Position numbers and translations under genes: made by a program. The notes beneath the pieces were generated by a model. That model searched no databases. It saw nothing but the letters and a program-made list of their open reading frames with translations, and was not told where the DNA came from. A stretch of 64,000 nucleotides of DNA from Metridium senile (taxonomy: Eukaryota; Cnidaria; Anthozoa; Actiniaria; Metridiidae): contig OX459102.1 in assembly GCA_949775045.1 (NCBI GenBank), positions 9,147,738 to 9,211,737 of the forward strand, given 5' to 3'. This document shows positions 29,857 through 43,400 of the stretch, piece by piece; within the stretch, counting starts at the first letter, position 1, and each line of letters begins with the position of its first letter.

Positions 29857-31785
29857 AGTTAAAAGTGTATGTTATAATTCAGATTTCATGTTTGATGTGT
29901 GACACATAAAACTGTGTAACCAAGGCGAGAGAGACAACACATTAGATATGCAAAACAGACTATTGATGAACTTAACGCCATATTGTGCAAATTGCTTCAA
30001 ATTCAAAAGCAAATAAATGAATATTGGGATCGCCACTTCGGAGCAGGGGATTATGTAATGCAACTGTAAGCAAATTCTTAATATTTATTCATGGTTATTT
30101 TATCGCATTATTTAAATAATAACTTTCATTGTGCCAAGAAACAACGATTAAAATGTCAGTTTTTACTAATGAAAAAATATCACTTTTTTCGCGCGCATTT
30201 TCGATATATTTGCCTCTTATTTGGATAACTAACATTTTTATTTCGATAACTGAATAGTTTTTCTATTTAAATTGACGACGTTATATAGTTTTTGAAATAT
30301 CCAATACGATTAGCTGGAGGTCTCAAATGTCCATTTTCGAGTGGAATATTTCATAAGAGTTCGTATCAGTTCTGTACTATAAAATCGACGTTTTCAGCGT
30401 TTATTAATTGTTTGCGAGGGAGGGGTGGTAGTGCTGAAAATTGAGAATGGATGGTAGTGGTGAACCTTTAAGGGGGAGAGGCTGGGATAATCAGGAAAAT
30501 GTATACTCTCTCACGAGAGAAGATACCCTAGAAACTAGTGATTTTTTTTAATCTAGTATTTGTATTTAACATCTGCACGTCTCACAAACGTCATATTTAC
30601 AATCGCTAAAGCAAGTAGAAAATAATTTCTGGGGCCAGTTATACGAAGCCTGGATAAAGTTATCCACTGGATGAGAGTTATCCCGTGTATAGAATTTGTA
30701 TAGGTTTTATCCGTTGGATAGGGATTTATCTGCCGGGGCCAGTTGTACGAAGCCTGGATAAAGTGAGGAATTGTGTGAGCTCGTTAAACTGCAAATACAC
30801 TATTATAATCACGCTCGAATATTAATGTTTACTTCTGAAATACTATTATCCATAATTCAGCACCATTCTAGTGTGATTAAAATAACACATTTGGAATTTA
30901 ATGATGTATGGAGTGATTTTCATATGACCGTGAAAGAATAGGCAAACTAATAGTTAGTAGTAAACACTAAACCCATTGTTTTCTTTTGATCAACTACCAC
31001 AAACTAAATGGTCTATTTTCTTTCACGGTCATATGAAAATCACTCTATCACATTTACACAACTAGTAGAGTAGAGTACAAACACTAAAAGAGTGCAACAT
31101 AAATACCACTAAATACTGCTAAATTATGCAAATTCTTTTGTTCTCTATTGTTTAATCAACACTATTTAGTGGTAAATAGTACAAAGTATTGCACACTTTT
31201 AGTGTTTGTACTCTATAAAGGGGCAAAAAAATGTATTACACTATTTTCAAGATGGCGTCATTTTACTACCAGTACCAGAACGCTTTACGGCTTTTCGCTA
31301 TCATTCAGATTTATAAACGGCTTAGCGCCTTCACTCTAGTCAAATAGACACAAAAGAAAACAACGAAACTAGAGACTACAAAGATGTATTAGTGCAATAA
31401 CTATTTCATTGCGGAAATCAATCTAACTTTATTTGAACAACACAAACTATTTTTTACAGATCGAGTACAAATATTAGCGAACCCTCTCTGCAAAAGTAGA
31501 AAAAGAGGATTTCAATTCATACTCGCAATTTTTTGACGCTTCACCCTAAATCTACCGAAAGATACTTTTAGCAGATTTACTCTTTGCAAAAACAAATAAT
31601 AATAAAAAAAGATAAATTAAACATCTAATTTTCATATCGATATTTTTAAGGTCGGACATGATTCGTAGAAGCACCCCAGAAATATATAACTAGGATATCA
31701 TTGATAAAGTCACACTTTTCAATCTAGCTATTTTATAAGTGAAATAAGTCCATTTTATTTCGCAAGGAGAAGGATGTGAAGAGGT
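29857..31785. other. intergenic region between HUWE1 end and cysteine-cluster gene start
   Basis: About 1.9 kb that must hold the HUWE1 3' UTR and the promoter and 5' UTR of the downstream gene. A minus-strand AATAAA lies at 31,754-31,759, 27 bp after the HUWE1 stop, and could be a poly(A) signal. Miniature elements occupy 30,640-30,770, 30,911-31,046, about 31,066-31,215 (ends AGAGTACAAACACTAAAAG) and about 31,245-31,335. No TATA box was assigned. Confidence 0.55.
30911..31046. mobile_element. MITE, GAGTGATTTTCATATGACC family, copy 1
   Basis: Starts GAGTGATTTTCATATGACCG and ends with the perfect complement, about 136 bp. A near-identical copy lies at 32,073-32,213. Non-coding. Confidence 0.88.
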
Positions 31786-33020
31786 CTAAGCAAGGCCGAA
31801 GCCTTCTGGGCATTCATCACACGCTTTCTTTAACATTGTACGTAGTTTGTCATAGGTTTCGTAGGCTGGTAGGTCCAGTTGGTTGAAGCTGAGGATTACA
31901 AAAGAAGAAAATATATAAACATCTTATTAAGTGGAAGGTAGTGTAGGTTATGTAAAAATGATAGAAAAAAACAAATTAACTAACAAACAAACTAACAAGC
32001 AAGCAAACAAACAAATCAACTAACAAACAAAAACAAAAACAACAAAAAACAGACTAACAAACAAACAGACTAGAGTGATTTTCATATGACCGTGAAAGAA
32101 TAGGCAAACTAATAGTTAGTAGTAAATACTAAACCCATTGTTTTCTTTTGTTCTTTATCAACTACCACAAACTAAATGGTCTATTTTCTTGCACGGTCAT
32201 ATGAAAATCACTCTAACAAACAAACAGACCAACTAACAAACAAACAAACAAACCAATAGACAGACCAACCAACAAACCAATAAACCAACAAATAAAACAA
32301 ACAGACAATCAGAAAAACAAACAAAAAACAAATACACACAAAAAAACAAAAAAAACGACCAAAAAAAAAACAATTCCAGGTGAAAATGGTGTGCGATCGC
32401 TTACCATGTATGTGCTGACGGTAATCTATCTGTATTACGATCATCTCTATGGATTTGGAATTTCTGGAATCCATTCATTCCTTCTAGTGCGGCAAAACCC
32501 TGTAACGGCACCTTTGATGTACCGGTTACAAATTGTAAGAACTTAGCACGGTCAGCTTGATCGAAAGACCTGAGGGCACGCCAGAACCACTGGATCTAAA
32601 TAAGAACAGACAAGTATTAGGCATATATAAGGAGTGTAGGGTGTTTTTTTTTTTTTTGTCGATATTTCATCATCAGCCGATTCAAATGCTGAATAAAATT
32701 AAGCACAAGCAAAGGCAACTGCAGAAACAACTGAGCAGCCACCACAGCAGGAACAACAACAGCAGCAGCAACAGCAACAGCAGGAACAACAACAACAGGA
32801 GCAACATCAACAACTGAACAAAACCAACAACAGGAACATCAACACCAACAGAAGCAGCAACAACAAAAACAGCAGCAGCAGCAACAACAACTGAACAAAA
32901 CCAACAACAGGAACAACAACAACAGCAGCAACAACAGCAGAATAACAACAGGAACAGCAGCAGCAACAACAGGAACAACAACAACAGGAATAGGAACAAC
33001 AACTGAACAAATCCAACATG

Positions 33021-33057
<37 letters not shown>

Positions 33058-34428
33058 GGAACAACAACAACAACAGGAACAACAACAACAACAGGAACAA
33101 CAACAGGAACAACAACTGAATAACAACCGGAAAAACAGCAGCAGCAACAACAATACAACCCTGACCATGTCAATGACCTAAAAATTACAATGATTGACCC
33201 ATGGACTATACCTGGAGCGAATTCTCATTATACTTGTGGTATTCAGAGTTAGCCTTCAGATCATCTAGATCAATATTAGGCAGACCAGATATCAAGAGCT
33301 CCAGCTCTTGTTCGTCAAAGATCGAGATCAAACGCTTCGGGATCACCTCGTAGAATCCCTCGAGGAACGAGTCAATCTGTTTTCGTATAGCGCCTGTCAT
33401 TTTCATCTGGCATACTAGTTTGACGTATTGGCGTTTGTTTTCTTCGGTTACTGGAATATTACGACCATTGGGGATGAGGTCGCGGATATCATTCTGACCG
33501 AACTCTTGGACCTGGGAATGAATACGTGGTAAATGAATGAGTAAACGAAAATGAAGTATACCCACCATATCCATGAAACAAAACTTAATGTGTATTGTCC
33601 AATTGAATTATTGTGTACAAACTTGTGGATATCACTGGAGCAGAACAGTGAGAACAAAACTAAATATGTATTGTCTGATTGAACTATTTTGTACAAACTT
33701 GTGGATATCACTGGAGCAGAACAGTGAGAACAAATTTAGATATTCATTGTTTAATTGTACAAATTCAAGTCTCACCTCGGTACTGAATGTCAAATCCATC
33801 CCAATCATTTCGATATCATGTTCCAACAAGAATTGCAGCCCCTGATAGAACGAATAATCAAACGACTCCAAGTCCGTGAAATGCACCGGTTTCCCCAGTA
33901 TATGCTTATAGAACGAACGAGTAAAGAAACACTCTAGCAGCTTATTATCGTAAACCGCCTTGGCCACGACACGGCCAACAAACTTGAAATAGCTAAGATG
34001 ATTCGAGTTACAGTGTGAGCTGGGATTTGGCTGGTACGTCACACGGTCCCCAGGTGAGGTAGTGAAGAGAGCGTAATTAGGGTTGAACATCTCACGAGAC
34101 ATGATAAGGTACCATTCTCGTAACAGCCCCCCTGCATCTTGCCCCTCCTCTCCTTCAAATACGATATAGAATCTAGACTTCCATTCCTCGGAGTTTCTGC
34201 GGTGTAACTCGCGGTACGACTCTTCGAAGACGTGGTCGCGGCGTAGGTGAACGGGTAGGTCGTCGCGTCGGATTCCTTCGTCGGCTTGTTCGAGCTCTTG
34301 TCGGAAGAACCGTCGCTTAACGTCGAAGTCTAAGACTCGTGTGTGATCGACTAAGACGGCGAAGGGACCGTCAGAGAGATGGACGTTGGACTGGCGCAGG
34401 ATTTGGTTCAAGACAGTACGATGGGTCT
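31786..34428 (-). CDS. HUWE1: HUWE1 HECT domain, four terminal exons
   Basis: Exons 31-34 encode [13 protein letters not shown] through the C-terminal EGFGLA. The N-lobe E2-binding part includes [20 protein letters not shown] and [15 protein letters not shown]. The C-lobe has GSTKVPL-type text ([18 protein letters not shown]) and the catalytic cysteine in LPSAHTCFNQLDLP, residue 3,473 of the visible protein. The Cys codon is split TG|C by the last intron. Length and motifs match a complete, catalytically competent HECT domain. Confidence 0.97.
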
Positions 34429-37400
34429 CTGTAAAGAAAAGTTCAGATACGCATTAATATACGTTTTAATTTAATTCTTGAGAATGAAGTCAGTGACATC
34501 GAAACGTCGAAATATAATTCGTTAATCTTTATTCTAAATACTATAACGATATCGTTACAGTGGAACCCCGTTAATCCAGCCACCGAAAGAACAGCCCAAA
34601 GTGGCCGTATTAACGGGGTGGCCGTATTAAGCGGGTGGCCATAAGGCAGGGTTCCACTGTATTAATTACGCCATTAAAATGTCTACTATTTTTTCGGACC
34701 AATGATGGTTTATCATTGATGTGTCTGGTACATTCACGCTCTCATTCAATAAAATGTTTCATAGTGACGCAACACACTTCATGATTGTCAAGATACTGTC
34801 AAGATACCGAGAGGCGTTACCAAGTATCTTTAGCAAGTGGCTAAAATTGACCCACACCTACTACCACTACCATGATTGTCAAGGTACCGGGAAGCGTTAA
34901 CGAGTCTCTCTAGCCAGTCTCTAATATGACACACTCACACTCACTATCGCTATAATGATTGTCAAGATACTGTCAAGATACCGGGAGGCGTTACCGTCTT
35001 CCTAACTAGTGGCTAATATTTACTTAACCACCATATTCAAAACGTTCACACAACTGGCTCACACACACTTACCAGCAAACTTCAAGAACTTCTGTGTATC
35101 AGTCGGCAAGTCAGAAGTCACTGACGACACAGACATCTGTCTACTGGGACTGAGCGCACCGGGGGAAACAGGCCCAGGCGACGGAGGAGGCAGCATATCT
35201 GAGCTCAAAGAAGCACGAGGTGTTTCTTGTGTTGCTGGTGTTTGAGGGGGAGGGGTGGTTTTCTCTGATCCATGGACGAGGAAGAACGCCTCTACTGCTG
35301 GTTGAAGGACAAGAACGGCGTGACTGTCTGTTGTCTTGGCTAGCTCGGTAAGGCATTCACCTAAAGTATCCCATAAGTCATCGAGAGATAGCTGGTCACT
35401 CAGTAATGGTAGTGCAGGTTCGGGAGGCTGTACAGCTATAAGATAGAATTTAAAAAAATCAGAATTGAGGGAAATTTTATTTTCGAAAAAAACCTTGCAT
35501 AAGTGATATTTTCTTAACTGTTTTCGCTCTCCGTCCACAGGAGGTGGATACTTCCAATTTAATTACGTTATCTAACACCGCTGTACTATTTGACAAAAGG
35601 TGCATTTGCACAGAGAAAGCCTCGATTTCTTGTAAAAATATTTACAAAAGGGCCATTTGCACGATGGCGTCATTTCACTACCAGTACCAGAATGCTTTAC
35701 GAATTTTCTTTCTTAGTCATATTTTGATTCCCTCTTGAGAATACTAGAACAATAGACACTAATTATTTAACAAAAGAAAGTAGGCAAAGCGTTCTGGTAG
35801 TATATGACGCTATAATGCAAATGGAATATTTCAAGCAAATCAAGGAAAAATGTTATCCCTAAACAATAGAAAACAAATTTGAATTTACTCCGAATTGAGG
35901 CTAACCCTGTGCAAATACGCCTTTTGTCAAATTCGACAGCTGTGATAGTTAACATAAAACTGGAGTATTGCAACTCTATTAAGCGTAGTACCTTCTGCTG
36001 AAGTACCAGCCTCTTGTCCATCTGCTGTTCCTGCTCCACTACCGCTAGTACCAGCACCGCCACTTGCCGACGACGTACCAGGTTGAGGTTGACTTCGTTG
36101 TAGTTCACGTTCTAGTTCATCTCGTCCCCGTTGGTTTCTTATATTAGAGAATACTTCAAAGATGGCTTCCGCTTCCGCTTCTAGGGCTGCAACAACTGCA
36201 CCAAGACCACGAGAACTTTCGATGAGTCGGTGACTGACTACAAAACATTAGTTGGAAAGCAGAGTAAATAGCAATTACTCATAAGTACACAGTATACCAA
36301 CTATATGCCGAATGACGATAAAACATAACAATGCGAGGACAAAGAACCCACAATAACAACAGCAGCATTAATATCATCAACTTCAAGACCAAAACCAACA
36401 AATACAACAACAACAGGAAACAAACAAACTATTGACCATTCAGCAAGCAAAAAAACACAAACCACAAGAACAAAACAAGCTCCCAAACAATAGTTCACAG
36501 TTCCCTACGCCATCTTGAAAGATAGCCGGGCCTTTTTTATCGAAGGGAGATGAACGTTGGGCTTGCAGTCATAGAGACCTTTTAACACGTATTTCGCGGG
36601 ACAAATATTCACGTGTCCCTATCATTGCAAGCGCAACGTTCGTCTCATTTCGATGCAAAGGCCCGGCTACCTTTCAAGATGGCGCAAGGGACTGTCAAGA
36701 GGACTAATGTTCTAGCGAGCGTACATCCGGGTGATGTACGCTTCGTAGAGCGCAAAGGATTGTTTGTCAAAACCAACAGTTCCAAAATGGCATTTGTGTG
36801 TGTGTTTTTTTAAGGACGTATTGTAGAGGGTTAATACGGAAAATAACTTTCTCGAACGACGCCATTTTGAAACTGCTGGCGATGGGACAAAATGCTTCTG
36901 ATTGGCTTATGCTAGCTGGAAGTGCGCGCGCGAAAAGAGCTAGCTAAAATTATTACCTCCTCTTCGTTGTCTTCGTTCGCGTGTTGTCGGGGTTTTCCCT
37001 GAGCGTTTAGCTGCATCACGAAGCTGTAATATAACCTTAAGTATCTTCAACAACAAGGCCTGGCTGGACTTCTTACAAGTTAACTCCGGCATCGAAGGCA
37101 GGTGGAGTTCGTACACTACGGGTTTAGGTCCCGCCTGTCTACGACCCCCGGTAGCCATCGGGGCATTAATAGGTTCCTGAATCCCGAACAAGCCCCGCAC
37201 TGTACGCTGTGGTCGGCGAGGTGGTTCGGGTAGTACGATGTTGGGTGTTTTCTTGGATTTGACAGCGTCTTTGTCAGTATCTGGTTTAGAAGTGGCGCTC
37301 TTGTTGTGTTCAACTATCTCGACGTATAGCTGAGCGATATTTTTGCGTAGTACTTCACCGATCGTACGCGCACCGTCTAATAAGAGACGCAGTATCGCAT

Positions 37401-40400
37401 CACGCGTTGGTATGTTGAGGCGCGAGATTTGAAGTAGCAGTGTAGTGACGTCCTCTAAGCCGTCTTCTGAACAAGATCCCGACGTTAAGACGTTGACAGC
37501 CAGACTAAGATGTCCTTCCATAACAACAGTTTGGTCGATCGCTAGGTCCGGCTTCACGAGCAACGACAGTCCTTGGTTGTGAATCAATCGAACATCAGTC
37601 GTTAACAGAGACGAAGGCCTATCGATTTGTTCCGAACCAGAATCATGTGGGATATTCACCTCAACGACCATTGGTTCCGACTGACTTGTATTTGTCGTAA
37701 CATCATCGCTTGACCCGCTATCAATCGATTCAACTTCGGGGTGTTCGCCAGGTTCCGACGATCTCTCGACGACTAACGAAGACGCTACTGATTCAGTTTC
37801 TGATATAGGTATGTTTAAGTTCGTACTTGGGACGTGTTCTTCGTTTGGTTCTAGTACCAAATGAACAGCACGTGCAGCTTCAGGTGTTATAACTCGAGGT
37901 AGAGGAACAACTAAGTTCTGTCCACTCTGTCCGTCAGCAGCGCCGTCTACAGCCGCTGGATCACTAGGAATCGACGTCTTCTTCGAGGAAGCAGGGAGGT
38001 TTGGAAGTGCGCTCGAGACAACAGCTAGTAGACGTAGTAGTTTGTCAGTAAGTTGTACACTTTTGGATATAATAGGATGTGACAGCAGCAAAATGAGTTT
38101 CCCAATTGGTGCCGATGTAAACTCTTCCTCTTGTTTCACCTCTTGAGATGCCGATAACGAGGCGTTAATGGAGTACTTTCCTTTACGCCCCAAACCGACA
38201 GCATCCAATCGCAACAAGATCTCCCAAAAGTCAGAATCGACTTTAGAAACTTGTCTACTATCTGCGTTAATTTCAGAAATGTCCGTGATATTTGGTTTAG
38301 TTAATAACGGCATAAAACTACTTTGAAAGGACTTCGCCAAAAACAGCAAGGCGTCTAGGATGTGCCGTGAAATGAACGGCGAAGCATAAGGATGAATGCT
38401 AACGTGTGAATCCATGCTCAGCTTGCCATGTCTACTGATACTGAACACATCGGTACGTGTACCTAACGCCGAGTCGATGCTTATACGTAACCACGATAGT
38501 TGCTTACTTTTACCCAAGCTAGACGAACTTTCTCCCTTAACGAGAAGATATTCTCCAATATGGCTTGACGAGCCACGTGACGAGTCTCTAGACATGACGT
38601 CACACGACGACGTCGAAGAGCTAGCCGATGGCTCTCCTTGCGTGGAAAGAGCCGTTCTAATTGGGCACGAATCGTCATCATCGCGCCCGCTAGTTCTACG
38701 TAAAATCGCGATCAAAGTGTTCAAAAGCCAGCGTCGTGTTTCGGCGTGGTAGCACAAGTTACGGAAAACCTTCTGTAATCGTCCCATGTTAAGCCTTGGT
38801 TCATCAATAAACAACAACACGACAAGACAAGCCACGGCATCGTGATCAAGTAGTTGCCGGCCAGCATACTTATAGTTAGTCTTCGGAGCGGTGTTGCTAA
38901 ATCCCCGAGAATTCTGAGAGTACCTCGGAAAATGAGGCCCTCCGACGGCTCTCCGAGAGAGTCCCGAATGACGTAATAACGTAGAAATAGCAGATGCAGT
39001 ATCTCCTAGTGCAAATCGTTCCTGGACAAGTCTCTGTTGTCTCAGTTCGCGATCGCGACGTAAAGTTTGCGCCTCAGTAGCCATCTCTGCAGGCAAGACA
39101 TTAAGCAACGAGTCGTCAATGTCAGCAAGCACTGTCTGCCGTAGTTGTGGAGGTAGATTACGTAAGAACGCACCAGGGTCCACAGGTTGATCAGGGTTGG
39201 CAGTAGCTACTCGGCGGCGCTCCTGCTCCAAACGCTGTTGCTGTAAAACCTATAGAAACAAATAACAGTTAGATAAGAACTTTTCTTTGGGTTTCCAATT
39301 TTACACCAACGCCTTTAAAAATTACGCGGCTATAAAGATCACTAAGACAATAAGGTGTTAAGGGTGTTTTGTAACTTCCATCAATCAAAATATCAAAGGT
39401 GACGACTGATTATTTCTGTATGACGGAATGGTAAACCGCCTATGTTACGTTGGCATTTGAAGGTCGATGGTCGCGTAATTTTTGAAAACTGAGCGCTGTA
39501 ACAAAACTTCAAATTTTGTTTAATTTGTATACATTTAGTACAGGTGAAAAAAATTACAAGTCCCGACTTATAGAGGAAAAAAAAAAAAAAATGGTGTTAG
39601 AAAGTATTACATCATAGAGAGTTGTACGTGGTTGTCAAAATAGTATAAACTCACATAAAATTCAAGAGCAACTAGACGAACTTAGTGCGTTTACACAGGC
39701 TACGTCATACTACAGTAGCATGGGCGGATACAGTTTAAAAAATAAACTGATTTTAAATCAAAAAATTGAATTGATTCTAAACAAAATATAAAAATAAATA
39801 TAAATCAAAAGTTCCGTAATGTTCACAATGAACTGAATTATCGTTATTTACATAAAGCGTAATGACCTTGGTTGATTGAAATTTTTTTCCACCCCCCTCC
39901 CCCCCTTATAAAATCCTGTATCCGAGTAGTAATTGATATGTGGTTTGCCTGTGGCATTACGTCATGTGTAATCTCGACACAACGATAGACCCATAGACCT
40001 ACCTGCTGGGTAGCCTGAGTAATTAGATCATATACATGTGTATATTGCGCATTATAAGTATTTTACTACTTAAGAGATTTAAAAATCTCTATTATCATAA
40101 TATATACTATGGCCAAGCAGACTATTTACAGTGGTAATGACAATTAATGTAATAACCCCACTACGCCTACCTCTTCCTGGACGTCAGGCGGTAAAGCGGC
40201 CAGGAATTCAGGACTAACCGCCATTGCACTAGTCTCCCCTCCTGCTGCTCCAGGTTGCTGAGTGGGAGGGGGTGGGGGAGCCCGTAGTCCTAGTTGCTCA
40301 GATAATACCTCGCGTCTAAGAGACTCTGGTAGCGCTTCAAGGAACGATGGATCTACCCCTTCGGGTATCGAAATACCGTCGATTGTTAAGTTGACATTTT

Positions 40401-43400
40401 CTCCGCTAGTGCTTGCTTCGGGTTGTGGAGCTGTTGCATCTACTGTGGTTGTATCGTCTTTACTGGAGTCGTTGGAATCTTCAGGTGGTTCTGGAAACAT
40501 TTGATCAATTTAATAAGAAAAACTTACAAGAAAAAGACCATGTGCTAGTTATACATAGTAGAAAATCTAGAACACAAAACAGTTTAATAAACATAATAAA
40601 TAAATATAAAGAATACTTTCTTAAATATATTATTTTTTAATGTCTCGATCTTCTAATATTTGGACAGACTTAGACTCACATTCACTACATTAAATATTTT
40701 AGCACACAACTCTGCTAACAATCTTTTAGCTAGACACAATGGCCTAATAATTGGAGAGACTTAGACATGTTGATTTTTGTGGAAGGAAAACCGGGTACCC
40801 GGAGAAACCCCTCAAGGCAAGAAAGAAAACAACACACCAAACAACTCAAACCACATATAATCCATGCACGAATTACAATTACCATCTTTTGTTGGCTCTT
40901 CACCTTCATTACTATCACTTCCCATTGCTTGCGCCCCGTTCTCGTTGGACGCTACCGATGTCTCACTGCCTAACGTCATCGGGGAGCCTATAGGTGGAGA
41001 ACCCATAGCATCAGTGGGTGGGACCAACTGACTCTCTATACTAGAGCTGGATGGTACGGCTGAGGGACCACCGCTGCTTGTCTGTCCCTCAAGAGATGTC
41101 GAGGAGGGGTCACTTTGAGGTTCTTCTGGAGGAGCTGATGGACGGTCTCTTGGTGTGGACGTTTGGTTAACGTCGTGGTCCATGCTCATGGAGACGAGCA
41201 GGGAGGAGTTGGGGGATTCGTCAGTTGACCCGCCGGCTTCTCTTGGGGTTGAAGAGTTTGACGCCTGATCCACCTATTGTTGGATAGTTTGTACTTAATG
41301 TAAAGCTTGTAGAATCATCATCATCATCATCAGTTTTTAAAACAATGATAGTCATCATTAGCAATGTCATCACAATCATAATTGTCATCACAAATATCGT
41401 CAACGTCATTATTATCAGCAAAACAATTTTCATCATCATTTTTATTGTCATCATCATTACCACTACCCACTATTATCATCACCATCATCTTCCCAACCAC
41501 CAATCATCTTGACCACCACCACCACCACTACTATCTTTCTCATCGTCATCATCTTCACCACCATCATCATCTTTACCACCACTACCATCATCATCATCAT
41601 CATTCTCATCACCATCATCACCACCTACCTGCATCTCTTCAGAAGGTTGTTGATCAGCTGTAGATGCAGCCTTAGCTGTTTCGCTCTCAGCTTTCTTCTT
41701 CTTCTCTGCTGCTTCTTCGTCTTCCTTCTTCTTGGCGGCAGCTTTAACCTCTGCCTCTTTCTTCTTCTTCTCGTCCTCTACTTTCTCTTTAGCAACTTCT
41801 TCACTAAGTCGTTTCTCAAATACTGGGAATAATTCAGGTTTGAGGGCAGACACGCAGTAATGCACGCTCTCGGGGTCGAGGATTTGACTCTCTTCTGACC
41901 ACCTACTCAAAGCAGATGGTATGGATGAGGATGATTCACTGAAACCATCGACAAATAGACCATCTTCGTCACCAATCTCTCGCATTTGGCCGTCATCACC
42001 GACTAAGATACGAGTTTCATGTCCTCCTGAGGACAAAGAAAGAATACGTTTATAATGAATATAATAAGAGGTATTTATTTGTATTATAAAAAGACATACA
42101 AGATATTAATAGCAATGAATAAAACATAAGTATAATAGTTGACATATAGAATGGTTCACAAATTCTATAATATAAATTATATAGCCGATCAGAACGATGT
42201 ACATGTATATATTACTTAATTGTAAAGCGCATTGAGACGCTGTAATATGCGCCACGTTACAAAGAATTTCGAGTCTATTTTACCAGACGTGAAGTGGAAA
42301 ACATCAGCAGTACCGTTATGACGTCGTATCGGTAATGTACGATGCCGCTGACCAGATAGACCTTGTAGACCAAGGACAACGCCTGCATCAGAGTCTTCAT
42401 CCTGTATGGTAGATAGTAGCATTTCACCCGCTGACAGCCTGGCAGTGCCACTCTCTAATCAAACACAACATTACAATAATTAGTACAATTGTTTTGAATA
42501 TACTGCTTGACCTTGTGGTGTAGTGGCTAATACATAGGACTAGAAAGCCCAAACCGTGGGGAGGGCATATGATATTTTTCTCATGTATCTGTATTTCACT
42601 TATACACCGAATGCATTTCAATTCATTGTTTTTAATATACTAATTATCATTTCGATATCATGATAACCAACATCGTCATCATTATCATAGTCTACGTAGC
42701 GGCTAAAGGGTTTAGGGAGAAATCCCCTCCTCTTACACAACCCCCCCCCCCCCCCCCCCCCAAGAGCCGCCACGCATCTATCATTATCACCACCACATGC
42801 ATGCACCACCACAACAACTACCACTACCGCCATCATCATACTAGAATTTAGGATAGCATTTAGAACACTATCAGCCTCATTCCGTCCTAGTGTGTCATCA
42901 ATATATCAGACATAAAATGAAGTTTGAATCATTGGCTGACTGTGTCATCGTTATCAACATCATTATCGTAACCATCACATATATCATACTTAATGATTAT
43001 CGTCATAATCACTATCATCATCATTTTCATCACCAACATAACCATTATCATCATCATCAACACCATAATCATTATCATAACCAACATCATCACCAACATC
43101 ATTATTACTATCATCTCATCACTTATTTCAGAAACAAACCTAGACACTTACCGTCCCTGATGCGTAGAAACATATCATCATCTTCGTAAACAGCAAACGA
43201 GTCATCTTCCATCATATCAGGATGTTCTTCTTCCATGTCACTACCACCTTCATCATCTTCATCATCAGCTTCATCATCATCATCTTCGTCGTCTTCCTCA
43301 TCTTCAATATCGTCATCACCATCATCTACTTCCCCCATCACCACTATGTTCTCGTGGTGAGCATCGTTGCCATCGTCGCCAGTCGTGACGATAACACGGT

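Noticed and set aside
32557..33173. Poly-Leu/Cys/Val frames up to 163 residues
   Set aside because: Simple-repeat artefact in the HUWE1 intron; the flanking splice sites join exons 32 and 33 in phase without it.
33448..33711. Extension of HUWE1 coding into the 75-bp tandem repeat
   Set aside because: The frame stays open past the donor by chance; the GTGAGA donor and phase with exon 32 fix the exon end at 33,776.
42216..42283. Longer end for HUWE1 exon 24 using GTAACG
   Set aside because: That donor breaks phase with exon 25; GTAAAA at 42,283 restores the conserved reading into [13 protein letters not shown].
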